A stretch of DNA of 64,000 bases, taken from assembly GCF_005222915.1 (NCBI RefSeq), contig NZ_STFX01000031.1, positions 186,001 through 250,000 of the forward strand, written 5' to 3'. The stretch is from Rhizobium sp. FKL33. Lineage in GTDB: Bacteria > Pseudomonadota > Alphaproteobacteria > Rhizobiales > Rhizobiaceae. The position numbers were made by a program, and so were the translations under genes. The notes under the pieces are model-generated. The model was not told the origin of the DNA, made no database searches, and saw nothing but the letters and a program-made list of their open reading frames with translations. Within the stretch, counting starts at the first letter, position 1, and every line of letters starts with the position of its first letter. Shown here in pieces: positions 54,761 to 64,000 of this stretch.

Positions 54761-57100
54761 ATGGGTATCGAAGGAATTGGCGCGCGCGTGGCGCGCAAGG
54801 AAGACAAGCGCTTCCTCACCGGCAAGGGCCGTTATACCGACGACATGAGCGTGCCGGGCATGAAATACGCCATCTTCGTGCGCAGTCCGCATGCGCATGC
54901 GAAGATCGCCGGCATCGACATTTCCGCCGCCAAAGACATGCCGGGCGTGATCGGTGTGCTGACTGGCAAACAATTGCAGGAGGACGGCATCGGCAATCTC
55001 ATCTGCGGGTGGATGATCCATTCCAAGGATGGCTCGCCGATGAAGATGGGCGCATGGCGGCCGATCGCTTATGATACGGTCCGCTATGTCGGCGACGCCG
55101 TCGCCGTGGTGGTTGCAGACAGCGTGGCCGAAGCGCGCGACGCCGCCGAACAGGTGGTGGTCGATTACGATGTGCTCGACGCCGTCGTCTCGCCACTCGA
55201 CGCGCTTCAGAGCCGCGCTCCGCAGATCCATCCGGAAGCGCCGGGCAATCTGATCTTCGACTGGGAGATCGGCGACAGTTCGGCGACTGACGCGGCCATC
55301 GCCCGCGCCGCCCATGTCACCGAAATCGAGATCCACAACAACCGGCTGTCGCCCAATCCGATGGAGCCGCGCGCCGCCCTCGGCATCTATGACGAGGCCG
55401 AGGACCATTTCACCTGCTACACCACCTCGCAGAATCCGCATGTGGCGCGGCTGGTGATGAGCGCCTTCTACAATGTCGCGCCGGAAAACAAGCTGCGCGT
55501 CATCGCCCCCGATGTCGGCGGCGGCTTTGGCTCGAAGATCTATATCTATCCCGAGGAGATCGTCTGTCTCTGGGCCTCCAAGAAGACCGGCGTGCCGGTG
55601 AAATGGACGTCGGATCGCACCGAAGCCTTCCTCACCGACGCGCATGGCCGCGACCATGTCTCCAAGGTCAAGATGGCGTTTGACGCTGACAACAATGTCA
55701 TCGGCCTCAAGGTCGACACAGTCGCCAATCTCGGCGCCTATATGTCGCTGTTCTCCTCGGCGGTGCCGACCTATCTTTATGCGACGTTGCTGTCGGGCCA
55801 GTACGCCATTCCGGCGATCCACTGCAATGTGCGGACGGTCTACACCAACACCGCGCCCGTCGACGCCTATCGCGGCGCGGGACGCCCCGAGGCGACCTAT
55901 CTGCTCGAACGGACGATGGAAACGGCGGCGCGCGAACTCGGCGTCTCGCCCGCCGAACTGCGCAAGCAGAACTTCATCCGCAGCTTCCCCTATCAGACGC
56001 CTGTCATCATGAACTACGACGCCGGCGACTATGAGGCGTCGCTCGTCGCCGCCATGCAGGCGGCGGACTGGGACGGGTTTGCCGCCCGCAAGGCGGAGGC
56101 CAAAGGGCGCGGCAAGCTGCGCGGCATCGGCATGAGCTGTTACATCGAGGCCTGCGGCATCGCGCCCTCGCAGGCGGTGGGTTCGCTCGGCGCCGGCGTC
56201 GGCCTGTGGGAATCGGCGGAAGTGCGGGTCAATGCGGTGGGCACGATCGAGGTGCTGACCGGTTCTCACAGTCATGGCCAGGGCCATGAGACCACTTTTG
56301 CGCAGCTGGTCGCCGATCGTCTCGGCGTGCCGATCGCCAGCGTCAACATCGTCCATGGCGACACCGACAAGGTGCAGATGGGCATGGGCACCTATGGCTC
56401 GCGCTCCGGCGCCGTCGGCATGTCGGCGATCGTCAAAGCGCTCGACAAGGTCGAGGCCAAGGCCAAGAAGATCGCCGCGCATCTGATGGAGGCCGACGAG
56501 GCCGATATCCAGATCGAGAACGGCGAGCTGGTGGTCGCCGGCACCGACAAGAAGCTGCCCTGGTTCCAGGTGGCGCTCGCGGCCTATACCGCGCATAATC
56601 TGCCGTCCGGCATGGAGCCGGGCTTGAAAGAAAGCGCCTTCTACGATCCGTCCAACTTCACCTTCCCGGCCGGCTGCTACATCGCCGAGGTCGAGGTCGA
56701 TCCGGAAACCGGCAAGACCGAGATCTGCCAGTTCGTGGCCGCCGACGATTTCGGCAACATCATCAATCCGATGATCGTCGAGGGCCAGGTGCATGGCGGC
56801 ATCGCCCAGGGCGTGGGCCAGGCGCTGCTCGAAGGCGTCATCTATGATGAGACCGGCCAGTTGCTGACGGCGAGCTACATGGATTACGCCATGCCGCGCG
56901 CCGACGACCTGCCGTCCTTCAAAGTGTCGCATCAGAACACGCCCTGCCCGGGCAATCCTCTGGGCATCAAGGGTTGCGGGGAGGCCGGCGCCATCGGCTC
57001 GCCGCCGGCGCTGATCAACGCCATCACCGACGCCATCGGCAATAACGCCCTCACCATGCCCGCCACGCCTGAAAAGGTGTGGTCGCTCGCCAACGCCTGA
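54761..57100 (+). CDS. coxL: CO-dehydrogenase-like molybdopterin subunit CoxL (form II)
   Basis: This 779-residue catalytic subunit holds the molybdopterin-cytosine-dinucleotide cofactor. Family marks include [54 protein letters not shown] and [13 protein letters not shown] with the catalytic Glu near the end. The active-site loop reads [10 protein letters not shown] (about 370), the form II signature, and lacks the AYRCSFR of true form I CO dehydrogenases. Substrate oxidation of CO is therefore unproven; form II members may act on other carbonyl or aromatic compounds. Confidence 0.92.
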   Translation: MGIEGIGARVARKEDKRFLTGKGRYTDDMSVPGMKYAIFVRSPHAHAKIAGIDISAAKDMPGVIGVLTGKQLQEDGIGNLICGWMIHSKDGSPMKMGAWRPIAYDTVRYVGDAVAVVVADSVAEARDAAEQVVVDYDVLDAVVSPLDALQSRAPQIHPEAPGNLIFDWEIGDSSATDAAIARAAHVTEIEIHNNRLSPNPMEPRAALGIYDEAEDHFTCYTTSQNPHVARLVMSAFYNVAPENKLRVIAPDVGGGFGSKIYIYPEEIVCLWASKKTGVPVKWTSDRTEAFLTDAHGRDHVSKVKMAFDADNNVIGLKVDTVANLGAYMSLFSSAVPTYLYATLLSGQYAIPAIHCNVRTVYTNTAPVDAYRGAGRPEATYLLERTMETAARELGVSPAELRKQNFIRSFPYQTPVIMNYDAGDYEASLVAAMQAADWDGFAARKAEAKGRGKLRGIGMSCYIEACGIAPSQAVGSLGAGVGLWESAEVRVNAVGTIEVLTGSHSHGQGHETTFAQLVADRLGVPIASVNIVHGDTDKVQMGMGTYGSRSGAVGMSAIVKALDKVEAKAKKIAAHLMEADEADIQIENGELVVAGTDKKLPWFQVALAAYTAHNLPSGMEPGLKESAFYDPSNFTFPAGCYIAEVEVDPETGKTEICQFVAADDFGNIINPMIVEGQVHGGIAQGVGQALLEGVIYDETGQLLTASYMDYAMPRADDLPSFKVSHQNTPCPGNPLGIKGCGEAGAIGSPPALINAITDAIGNNALTMPATPEKVWSLANA

Positions 57101-57117
57101 CCCGGGGAGGAACCACG

Positions 57118-57918
57118 ATGTACAACACGTCCTATCACCGCGCCTCTTCCGTCGATGACGCCGCGGCCAAGTTCGGCTCTGGCGAAGACGCCAAATATCT
57201 CGCCGGCGGCATGACGCTGATCGCCACCATGAAACAGCGGCTGGCCTCGCCGTCCGATCTCGTCGATCTCCGCCATGCGCCGGAGCTCAAGGGCATTTCG
57301 GTCAATGGCTCGTCGGTGCGCATCGGCGCCGGCGTCACCCATTTCGAGGTGGCGACGTCGTCGGCGTTGCGCGCCGTCTGCCCGGCGATCACGCAGCTCG
57401 CCGGGATGATCGGCGACCCGCATGTGCGCCATATGGGCACGATCGGCGGATCGGTGGCCAATAACGATCCGGCGGCGGATTATCCTTCCGCCGTTCTGGC
57501 GCTCGGCGCGACTGTTGTCACCAACAAGCGTCGCGTCGCCGCCGATGATTATTTCCGCGGCATGTTCGAGACGGCGCTGTCGGCTGGCGAACTCATCGTC
57601 GCGTTCGAATTCGACGCGCCGGCCACGGCCGGCTATTCGAAGTTCGCCAATCCCGCCTCGCGCTACGCCATGGCCGGCGTGTTCGTGGCGAAATCGGCGT
57701 CGGGCGCCGTGCGCGTGGCGGTGACGGGAGCAGGCTCGAACGGCGTCTTCCGTCATGCCGGCCTTGAGGCGGCGCTCGCCGCCAACTGGTCGGCGGATGC
57801 GGTGGTGAATGTCGAGGTCGACGAAGGCATGATGATGGCCGATATTCACGGCTCATCCGCCTATCGCGCCAATCTCGTCCGCGTGATGGCGAAGCGCGCG
57901 GTCATTGCCGCCGGTTGA
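57118..57918 (+). CDS. coxM: CO-dehydrogenase-like FAD subunit CoxM
   Basis: The 266-residue flavoprotein subunit passes electrons to the respiratory chain. FAD-binding motifs are KYLAGGMTLIATMKQRLASP (about 28-47) and TIGGSVANNDPAADYPSAVLALGA (about 108-131). ATG 57118 lies 17 bases after coxL with GGGAGGAA upstream; the family N-terminus (MYNTSYHRASSVDDA) confirms it. Maturation genes (coxD/E/F/G) do not follow; a lone CoxE-like VWA protein is at 1.6-2.8 kb. Confidence 0.92.
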   Translation: MYNTSYHRASSVDDAAAKFGSGEDAKYLAGGMTLIATMKQRLASPSDLVDLRHAPELKGISVNGSSVRIGAGVTHFEVATSSALRAVCPAITQLAGMIGDPHVRHMGTIGGSVANNDPAADYPSAVLALGATVVTNKRRVAADDYFRGMFETALSAGELIVAFEFDAPATAGYSKFANPASRYAMAGVFVAKSASGAVRVAVTGAGSNGVFRHAGLEAALAANWSADAVVNVEVDEGMMMADIHGSSAYRANLVRVMAKRAVIAAG

Positions 57919-57941
57919 TATCAGACTGGGTCAAAACAGGA

Positions 57942-57978
57942 CGCCGCGACCGGCGAATTTCCAGTCGCGGCGATTTGT
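57942..57978 (+). terminator. Hairpin terminator after coxM
   Basis: A perfect 9-bp stem CGCCGCGAC / GTCGCGGCG lies 23 bases after coxM; the T-tract is weak (ATTTGT). Confidence 0.55.
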
Positions 57979-58106
57979 CATTTAACAAGTGTTTATTGTT
58001 TTATTCGTAAGTATTTGACCATGTGGAGTCTGACGATGATGTCGGACATGAGCCCGCTCGGCTGCATGATGCGCGCTGGGTCAGGGAGTGTTTTCAGGAT
58101 ATTTCG

Positions 58107-59750
58107 ATGACCTCCTCTTTCCAAGAGACTGCCGCGCCCAAAATCGACCGCCGTCTGGAATTCATGCAGTTCGCTCAAGCCGAGAAGGCGCAAGTCAGCG
58201 CCCTTCGCGAAGTGATCGAGCGGGAACTGCCAAAGGCGCTCGACAAGTTTTACGGAAAGGTCGGCAGCACTCCCGAAACGCGTCGCTTCTTTTCTTCCGA
58301 TCAGCATATGGCGGCCGCCAAGGGCGCGCAGGTCGGTCACTGGACCAGCATCATCAAGGGCGACTTCACCGAAAACTATGCCGCTAATGTCCGCCGGATC
58401 GGCATGGCGCATGCCCGCATCGGGCTCGAGCCGCAATGGTATATCGGCGGCTATGCGATCATCCTCGACCATCTCTTGAAGGAAGCGGTGAAGGCGCATG
58501 CGCCGAAGAGCGGCCTGTTCGGCAAGAAGGGCGCGGACGCAGAGGAACTCGGCGCTATGCTCGGCAGCCTCGCCAAGGCGGTTTTCCTCGACATGGATCT
58601 GGCGATCTCGGTCTATGTCGAAGAGAAGGAAGCAGCGCTGAAGGCGTCGCAGCAACAGGCGCTGAAGGAAGCGGAGCATGTGTCCGAGGTGCTGGGCCAG
58701 GCGATCGCCGCGCTCGGCGAGAAGCGGCTCGATCATCGCATCGGCTCCGAACTGCCGCCGGCCTATGCCGCCATGGGCAAGGCCTTCAACGCCGCCATGG
58801 AAGAACTCGCCGGCACCATCCATCGCATCGAGACATCGGCCGCCCATATCCAGACCGAGGCAAGCGACATTCACGCCTCCGCCGATCATCTCGCCAAGCG
58901 CACCGAACAGCAGGCGGCTTCGGTCGAGGAGACGGCCGCCGCTCTCCAGCAGATCACCGCCACCGTATCCGATTCGGCCAAGCGCGCCGGTTTGGCCAAT
59001 GATCTCGCCGGCCGCGCCAAGGCCGGCGCACAGCAGTCCGGTCAGATCGTCGATCAGGCGGTGGCGGCGATGAGCGGCATCGAGAACTCCTCCAAGGAGA
59101 TCTCCAACATCATCGGCGTGATCGACGAGATCGCGTTCCAGACCAACCTGCTGGCTCTGAACGCAGGCGTCGAAGCGGCGCGCGCCGGCGACGCCGGCAA
59201 GGGCTTCGCGGTCGTGGCGCAGGAAGTGCGCGAGCTTGCGCAGCGCTCCGCCAAGGCGGCGAAGGAAATCAAGAGCCTGATCACCAATTCCGGCGAGCAG
59301 GTGAAGAACGGCGTCGCTCTGGTGGCCGAAACCGGCGAGGCGCTCAGCCGCATCGTGCACGAAGTCACCGAGATCAGCCAGCACATCCACGCCATCCATG
59401 AGGCGGCGCGCGATCAGACCAATGCGCTGTCGGACATCAATTCTTCGGTGACCGTCATCGATCAGGGCACGCAGCAGAACGCCGCCATGGTGGAGCAGGC
59501 CAACGCGGCAAGCACGCACCTCGCGGACGAGGCCGTGCGAATCAATGGCATGCTCGGCGAATTCCGCACCGGGCGCGTCAAGGAGACGACGAGGGCCCGG
59601 ACTGCGCCGAAGCCGGCAGCCGCGCCGAAACCCGCCGCGCTCGCTTCCCAGCCGTCCCCGGTCAAATACGCGCCGCCCAGCCGGCCGCGCAGCGCGCCCG
59701 TCTCTTTGGGCGCCACGGCGCTCGCCCAGGACAATTGGGAAGAGTTCTGA
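58107..59750 (+). CDS. Globin-coupled sensor chemoreceptor (HemAT-like)
   Basis: The 547-residue cytoplasmic receptor has an N-terminal sensor globin (about 10-180). The predicted proximal heme ligand is H102 in [21 protein letters not shown], the diagnostic block of globin-coupled sensors. A linker and HAMP-like part (about 185-270) leads to the methyl-accepting signalling domain; the tip region is in [38 protein letters not shown]. It ends NWEEF, a near copy of the CheR/CheB tether NWETF. ATG 58107 is used because [13 protein letters not shown] suits the family. Oxygen is the usual ligand; CO or NO are possible. Confidence 0.93.
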   Translation: MTSSFQETAAPKIDRRLEFMQFAQAEKAQVSALREVIERELPKALDKFYGKVGSTPETRRFFSSDQHMAAAKGAQVGHWTSIIKGDFTENYAANVRRIGMAHARIGLEPQWYIGGYAIILDHLLKEAVKAHAPKSGLFGKKGADAEELGAMLGSLAKAVFLDMDLAISVYVEEKEAALKASQQQALKEAEHVSEVLGQAIAALGEKRLDHRIGSELPPAYAAMGKAFNAAMEELAGTIHRIETSAAHIQTEASDIHASADHLAKRTEQQAASVEETAAALQQITATVSDSAKRAGLANDLAGRAKAGAQQSGQIVDQAVAAMSGIENSSKEISNIIGVIDEIAFQTNLLALNAGVEAARAGDAGKGFAVVAQEVRELAQRSAKAAKEIKSLITNSGEQVKNGVALVAETGEALSRIVHEVTEISQHIHAIHEAARDQTNALSDINSSVTVIDQGTQQNAAMVEQANAASTHLADEAVRINGMLGEFRTGRVKETTRARTAPKPAAAPKPAALASQPSPVKYAPPSRPRSAPVSLGATALAQDNWEEF

Positions 59751-59789
59751 GCCAAGGTCTCAAGAAAGGCCTCAATTTTCGCTCTGCGA

Positions 59790-59815
59790 GCCGTCTTGAC
59801 GTAAGTCAAGGCGGC
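59790..59815 (+). terminator. Terminator of the globin-sensor gene, with Fnr/FixK-like core
   Basis: GCCGTCTTGAC / GTCAAGGCGGC forms an 11-bp stem (one U-G pair) capped by GTAA, followed by TTTGTTTTT. The core TTGAC-GTAA-GTCAA also fits the Fnr/FixK half-site spacing TTGAN6TCAA. Terminator reading is favoured; see findings. Confidence 0.8.
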
Positions 59816-59911
59816 TTTGTTTTTAGGGCTTTAAGAGCTATTTTAGCGGATATGGATGATGATGCGATCTAACGACGCGGAGCTCATGATTCGCTTGGGC
59901 AGGGGTTGACG

Positions 59912-59928
59912 TTTGGAATGATTCCAAA
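59912..59928 (+). promoter_or_regulatory. Irr-type iron control element (ICE) upstream of hemA
   Basis: TTTGGAA-TGA-TTCCAAA is a perfect 7+3+7 palindrome that fits the rhizobial ICE consensus (TTTAGAA-N3-TTCTAAA) with one symmetrical A-to-G change. Flanking G and C extend the palindrome to 19 bases. A TTGAC box (59906-59910) is directly adjacent. It ends 31 bases before the hemA start. Confidence 0.7.
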
Positions 59929-59959
59929 CACAAAAGACCTTATGAGTCTGGAGATGATT

Positions 59960-61174
59960 ATGGAATTCGAAGCCTTCTTCAAGGAAGCGCTGGATGGGCT
60001 GCACCAGGAAGGCCGCTACCGCGTTTTCGCCGATCTCGAGCGTCGCGCGGGACAATTCCCCAAGGCCATCCGTCACACGGAAAACGGCCCGCAGGAAGTG
60101 ACGGTCTGGTGTTCTAACGACTATCTCGGCATGGGCCAGCATCCCAAAGTCATCGCGGCGATGAAGGAAGCCATCGATTCCTGCGGCGCCGGCGCTGGCG
60201 GCACCCGCAACATCTCCGGCACGAATCACTACCATGTCCTGCTCGAGCAGGAGCTCGCGGATCTGCATGGCAAGGAAGCGGCGCTGCTGTTCAATTCCGG
60301 CTATATGTCCAACTGGACCACGCTCTCGACGCTCTGTTCGAAGATCCCGGGAATGATCGTATTCTCGGACGCCGGCAACCACGCATCCATGATCGAAGGC
60401 ATCCGTCACGCCAAGTGTCAGCGGGTGATTTTCAAGCACAACGACCTCGCCGATCTCCGCGCCCATCTCGAAGCCGCCGATCCCCAGGCGCCCAAGCTGA
60501 TCGCCTTCGAATCGGTCTATTCGATGGATGGCGACATCGCGCCGATCAAGGAGATCTGCGATCTGGCTGACGAGTTCGGCGCCATGACCTATCTCGACGA
60601 AGTGCATGCCGTCGGCCTCTACGGTCCCCGCGGCGGCGGCATTGCCGAACGCGACGGCCAGATGCATCGCCTGACGGTGATCGAAGGCACGCTCGGCAAG
60701 GCGTTCGGCGTCATGGGCGGTTACATCACCGGCTCGCATGCGCTGTGTGATTTCGTGCGCTCCTTCGCCTCCGGCTTCATCTTCACCACCTCGCTGCCGC
60801 CGGCCATCGCCGCCGGCGCGCTCGCCTCGATCCAGCATCTGAAGGCCAGCCCCTTCGAGCGCGCCCGCCACCAGGACCGCGTGCGCAAGCTGCGCGCCGC
60901 CCTCGACGCCAGCGGCATTCCGCATCTTTCCAATCCCAGCCATATCGTGCCGGTGATGGTGAAGGACGCGGCCAAATGCAAATGGATCTCGGACCTGCTG
61001 CTCGACAATTTCGGCATCTATGTCCAGCCGATCAATTATCCGACGGTGCCGAAGAAGACCGAGCGCCTGCGCATCACGCCGGCGCCCTATCACACCGATG
61101 GCGATATCGATCATCTGGTCGGTTCGCTGCATTCGCTCTGGGCGCGTTGCGCGCTGGCCCGCGCCGTCGCCTGA
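59960..61174 (+). CDS. hemA: 5-aminolevulinate synthase
   Basis: HemA condenses glycine and succinyl-CoA to 5-aminolevulinate, the first step of heme synthesis in alphaproteobacteria. The 404-residue PLP enzyme has the lysine in [55 protein letters not shown] and [13 protein letters not shown] 59960 is chosen for its GGAG site and fit with MDFEAFF-type N-termini; upstream in-frame starts would add part of the control region. A heme-responsive operator lies directly upstream. Confidence 0.95.
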   Translation: MEFEAFFKEALDGLHQEGRYRVFADLERRAGQFPKAIRHTENGPQEVTVWCSNDYLGMGQHPKVIAAMKEAIDSCGAGAGGTRNISGTNHYHVLLEQELADLHGKEAALLFNSGYMSNWTTLSTLCSKIPGMIVFSDAGNHASMIEGIRHAKCQRVIFKHNDLADLRAHLEAADPQAPKLIAFESVYSMDGDIAPIKEICDLADEFGAMTYLDEVHAVGLYGPRGGGIAERDGQMHRLTVIEGTLGKAFGVMGGYITGSHALCDFVRSFASGFIFTTSLPPAIAAGALASIQHLKASPFERARHQDRVRKLRAALDASGIPHLSNPSHIVPVMVKDAAKCKWISDLLLDNFGIYVQPINYPTVPKKTERLRITPAPYHTDGDIDHLVGSLHSLWARCALARAVA

Positions 61175-61197
61175 TCATATCCACGGCTTGAAATCAT

Positions 61198-61236
61198 CAT
61201 GCGGATCATCGAGAGATGGTCCGCATGTTTCGTTTC
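61198..61236 (+). terminator. Terminator of hemA
   Basis: CATGCGGATCAT / ATGGTCCGCATG forms a 12-bp stem (one wobble pair) with a 6-base loop, followed by TTTCGTTTC, 23 bases after hemA. Confidence 0.6.
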
Positions 61237-61251
61237 AGGGGGAGTGTTTTC

Positions 61252-62367
61252 ATGGGCATGGACCAGCGATTGGACCAGACGATCGATCGCGCCATCGGCG
61301 AGGGGGGCATCACGGGAAGCGTGGTGCTGGTCAGCCGCGATGGCGAGCTGGTTTATAGCCGGGCGGCGGGATTTGCCGATCGCGAGGCGGAGCGGCCCGT
61401 CAGCATGGACACGATCTTTCGCCTGGCCTCGGTCACCAAGCCCTTCGTCGCCGCCACCGTGCTCGCCATGGCCGAACGCGGTCTGCTGTCGCTTCAGGAT
61501 CTCGTGCGCGATCATCTGTCCTGGTTTCAGCCGAAGCTGGCTGATGGCCGGATCGGCGACATCACGCTTCATCATCTGCTGACGCACACCGCTGGCCTTG
61601 CCTATGACCCTGCTCTTGAACGGCTGCCCGCCGATCTCGCCGTCAATTGCGGCCTGGCCGACACCGATCTCGGCTACGAGGCCAATTTCTCGCGCGTGAA
61701 CGCCATTCCCCTGCGTTTCGAGCCCGGAAGCCAATGGCTCTATTCCTACGCCACCGACATTCTCGGCGCCGTGATCGCCAAAGTGCGCGGTTCGACGCTG
61801 GAAGAGGCTGTCCGGACCTATGTTGCCGATCCGCTCGGTCTCTCGGACTGCCGGTTTCACGTCACCGATCCGGAGCGGCTGGCGGTCGCCTATGCGGATG
61901 GACATCCTCACGCCGTCCGCATGCCTGATCCCTATAGTCCGCCCGAGACGGAAGGCTGGACGCTGACGTTCTCGCCGCGCCGCATCTTCAACGCCAAGGC
62001 GTTTCAATCGGGCGGCGCCGGCATGGCCGGGACCGCGCCGGAGGTGATGACGTTCCTCGACACTTTGGCCAGCGGCGGCGGCGACATTCTCTCGTCCGAG
62101 ACGGCTCGCATGGCGCTCTCCAATCAGATCGGCGACCTCGAGGCCGAGCCGGGCCGGAAATTCAGCTATGTCGGCGCGCTGGTGACGGATCGCCACCTTG
62201 CGATGACGCCGCAATCGGTGGGCACCGTGCGATGGGGCGGCGTCTATGGGCTCAACTGGTTCATAGATCCCGTCAGCCGCATCACGGGCCTGTCGGTCAC
62301 CAACAATGCGCTCGAAGGCTGCACGGGCCGCTATCCCGACGAGATCGTCCAGGCGATCTACGGCTGA
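61252..62367 (+). CDS. Beta-lactamase family serine hydrolase
   Basis: The 371-residue protein has the penicillin-binding/beta-lactamase-like fold of class C-type esterases. The nucleophile motif is S60-V-T-K63 (FRLASVTKPF), with the tyrosine motif in WLYSYATDILG (about 164-174), and HHLLTHTAGL (about 108-117) is typical. No signal peptide is visible, so it is probably a cytoplasmic esterase or peptidase rather than an exported beta-lactamase. GGGGAG precedes the ATG at 61252; an upstream in-frame start is less likely. Confidence 0.88.
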   Translation: MGMDQRLDQTIDRAIGEGGITGSVVLVSRDGELVYSRAAGFADREAERPVSMDTIFRLASVTKPFVAATVLAMAERGLLSLQDLVRDHLSWFQPKLADGRIGDITLHHLLTHTAGLAYDPALERLPADLAVNCGLADTDLGYEANFSRVNAIPLRFEPGSQWLYSYATDILGAVIAKVRGSTLEEAVRTYVADPLGLSDCRFHVTDPERLAVAYADGHPHAVRMPDPYSPPETEGWTLTFSPRRIFNAKAFQSGGAGMAGTAPEVMTFLDTLASGGGDILSSETARMALSNQIGDLEAEPGRKFSYVGALVTDRHLAMTPQSVGTVRWGGVYGLNWFIDPVSRITGLSVTNNALEGCTGRYPDEIVQAIYG

Positions 62368-62369
62368 GC

Positions 62370-63539
62370 TCAGGCTGCCTTGCGGGCGATGAGGTCGCTC
62401 GCGCGCCGGCGCGCCTCATGATCGGCGGCAAAGACGTCCTCGATCGTCGCGGCGGCCGACCAGTCGAGCATCGCCTCCATCGTGGCTTCTGCGATGTCGG
62501 CCATATCGAGAAAGCCGATGCGCCCGTCGCAGAAGGCGTGGAAGGCAGTTTCTTCGGCTGCGTTCATGGTGAGCGCCTGGACGCCGCCGCGCGTGAGCGC
62601 CAGACGCGCGAGCCGCAGCGCCGGAAAACGGACCTCGTCCGGCGCTTCGAAATCCAACCGCGCCAGTTTGGCGAAGTCCAATCGCTCGACATTGAGGGCA
62701 GGGCGGTCGGGGTAAGCCAGCGCATAGCCGATCGCGGCGCGCATATCAGGCGCGCCGAGTTGGGCGATAATCGATCCATCGCGATAGCCGACCATGGAAT
62801 GGATGATCGATTGCGGATGCACGATCACCTCGATCTCATGCGGTTCGAGATTGAAGAGATGCTTGGCCTCGATCACCTCCAGCGCTTTGTTGAACATGCT
62901 GGCGCTGCCAATGGAGATTTTGAGCCCCATTGACCAGTTGGGATGGGCGCGGGCCACCTCGGCGCTGACGCCGGCCATCTGTTCGCGGCTCCATGTGCGG
63001 AAAGGGCCGCCCGACGCGGTCAGGATCACCCGCTCCACCGCATGGCGGCGTTCGGGATCGAGCGACTGGAAGATGGCGCTGTGCTCGCTGTCGACCGGCA
63101 GCAAGTGTCCACCGCCCGCCTTGACGGCGGTGACGAACAGGTCGCCTGCCGAGACCAGGCATTCCTTGTTGGCGAGCGCGATGTCTGCGCCGCGGCGGGC
63201 CGCGACAAGGGTCGGCGCGAGACCGGCCGTGCCGACGATCGCAGCCATGACCATGGAAGAGGGCATGTCTGCGGCTTCGAGCAAGCCGCTCTTGCCGGCA
63301 GCCACGGCGATCCCGGAGCCCGCCAAGGCGTCCTTGAGATCCTGATAGCGCGCCTCGTCGGCGGTTACGGCGAGCTTCGCCCGATGCGTTCGCGCCTGCT
63401 CGGCAAGCAGCGCGATATTGCCGGCGCCGGTGAGCGCCGCCACCTCGAAACCGTCCAAGTCTCCCATTTGCGCCAGCACGTCCAGCGTGTTGACGCCTAT
63501 GGAGCCCGTGGCTCCGAGGATGGTGATGCTTCTCGTCAT
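62370..63539 (-). CDS. dxr: 1-deoxy-D-xylulose 5-phosphate reductoisomerase
   Basis: Dxr makes 2-C-methylerythritol 4-phosphate, the committed step of the non-mevalonate isoprenoid route. The 389-residue enzyme begins with the NADPH motif ITILGATGSIGVNTLDV. Catalytic motifs are ANKECLVSAG, PVDSEHSAIFQ, SGGPFRTW, WSMGLKISIGSASMFNKALEVIEA and HPQSIIHSMV. The ATG at 63539 is used; a GTG 18 bases earlier is possible. It lies tail-to-tail with the serine hydrolase, 2 bases apart. It stands alone, not in the usual cdsA-rseP run. Confidence 0.96.
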   Translation of the reverse strand: MTRSITILGATGSIGVNTLDVLAQMGDLDGFEVAALTGAGNIALLAEQARTHRAKLAVTADEARYQDLKDALAGSGIAVAAGKSGLLEAADMPSSMVMAAIVGTAGLAPTLVAARRGADIALANKECLVSAGDLFVTAVKAGGGHLLPVDSEHSAIFQSLDPERRHAVERVILTASGGPFRTWSREQMAGVSAEVARAHPNWSMGLKISIGSASMFNKALEVIEAKHLFNLEPHEIEVIVHPQSIIHSMVGYRDGSIIAQLGAPDMRAAIGYALAYPDRPALNVERLDFAKLARLDFEAPDEVRFPALRLARLALTRGGVQALTMNAAEETAFHAFCDGRIGFLDMADIAEATMEAMLDWSAAATIEDVFAADHEARRRASDLIARKAA

Positions 63540-63627
63540 GCCGGCCGCTTCGATCACTGAAAAAGATCCCCGTCTCTATAGCGAGCATGGGGCGGGAGCA
63601 AGACAGGCAGCCTGCGGATTTGACGCG

Positions 63628-63966
63628 TCAGCCGTTGCGCAAGGCTGCGATCATCCGTGGCGTTACATGACCATCGCGGGTCAACGCCTTGATGTCAGCC
63701 AGGGTGACGCTGTTTGTGGTCAGCGCTTTGGCGATCCTTCGGCAGAGGATGGTGGGCAACTTATCTTTGGTCGTGCGAACATAGATCGCGATATCGGTCT
63801 TTGTCTGGACGTTCCAGTACCGGACCTGATTTTCGCAATAGCGCGTCCACCCCGCAATATTTTCAGGGTGTTTATTTGCGTGGGCGCGGGCCCTGGAAAG
63901 GTCCTCGTCGTTGTTGATGCAGGACGATAGACCGACCGCCATCAGAATTAGGAGTATGAACCGCAT
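63628..63966 (-). CDS. Small lipoprotein of unknown function
   Basis: The 112-residue protein has a lipoprotein signal peptide (MRFILLILMAVGLSSC, lipobox LSSC). The mature part is about 97 residues, with two further cysteines (TRYCENQ and TILCRRI), and looks mainly helical. I recognise no family. AGGGATATC precedes the ATG. It is somewhat AT-richer than dxr, which follows on the same strand after an 88-base gap. Confidence 0.7.
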   Translation of the reverse strand: MRFILLILMAVGLSSCINNDEDLSRARAHANKHPENIAGWTRYCENQVRYWNVQTKTDIAIYVRTTKDKLPTILCRRIAKALTTNSVTLADIKALTRDGHVTPRMIAALRNG

Positions 63967-64000
63967 GTGATATCCCTGCTAGAAATTCGATTGAAGCTGT

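Noticed and set aside
54737-56932. Minus-strand frame of about 731 codons opposite coxL
   Set aside because: Antisense shadow of the coxL gene with histidine/arginine-rich, non-protein-like composition.

Overview
The window is a GC-rich chromosomal segment whose gene content and order point to an alphaproteobacterium of the order Hyphomicrobiales (Rhizobiales). Markers for this are the argJ–GNAT–mutT and comF–grxC–nitrilase–DUF1178 runs, DUF2125, DUF4167, the TIGR02302 giant membrane protein, a CpdR-type regulator, and the lysA–lptM–argH–tlpA and lysC–ptsP–prfA–prmC clusters. The family or genus cannot be fixed from the sequence alone. Almost everything is single-copy core metabolism. No insertion sequence, prophage, CRISPR array or rRNA operon was seen.

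Layout. 1-3.7 kb: metA (cut by the window edge), an unrecognised AT-richer gene, a CoxE-like VWA protein and ubiG. 3.7-10.5 kb: secA divergent from a secreted parvulin, then argJ, a GNAT enzyme, mutT and a small membrane protein. 10.5-20.6 kb: an NDUFAF5-like methyltransferase, comF-grxC-nitrilase-DUF1178, a polysaccharide flippase with a BioF2-like acyltransferase, tyrC, a methyltransferase, gloB, an AlkA-like glycosylase and an HNH protein. 20.6-31.5 kb: dsbB, a YqaA-type protein, tRNA-Leu(CAA) with a strong promoter, a DMT exporter, an acyl-CoA synthetase, DUF2125, a ChaC-like enzyme, plsC-ydcF-ftsX-ftsE, hpt and a CpdR-like regulator. 31.5-38 kb: the TIGR02302 protein, lysA, lptM, argH and tlpA.

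38-44 kb holds one enormous minus-strand gene for a protein of about 2023 residues, made almost wholly of about 42 units of about 46 residues. It has no N-terminal signal peptide and an RTX/serralysin-type C-terminus. Its middle contains three tandem copies of an exact 229-residue (687-bp) five-unit super-repeat. This is the most distinctive object in the window: a probable type I-secreted surface or matrix protein with an unusual beta-roll design.

44.3-51 kb: lysC-ptsP-prfA-prmC and DUF4167. 51-64 kb: cheW with a soluble double-PAS chemoreceptor, a glycine-zipper lipoprotein, a form II CO-dehydrogenase-like operon (coxSLM), a globin-coupled chemoreceptor, hemA, a serine hydrolase, dxr and a small lipoprotein. 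An Irr-type iron control element lies just upstream of hemA. The coxSLM, globin-sensor and hemA genes form a suggestive gas/heme neighbourhood, although a shared function is inference only.
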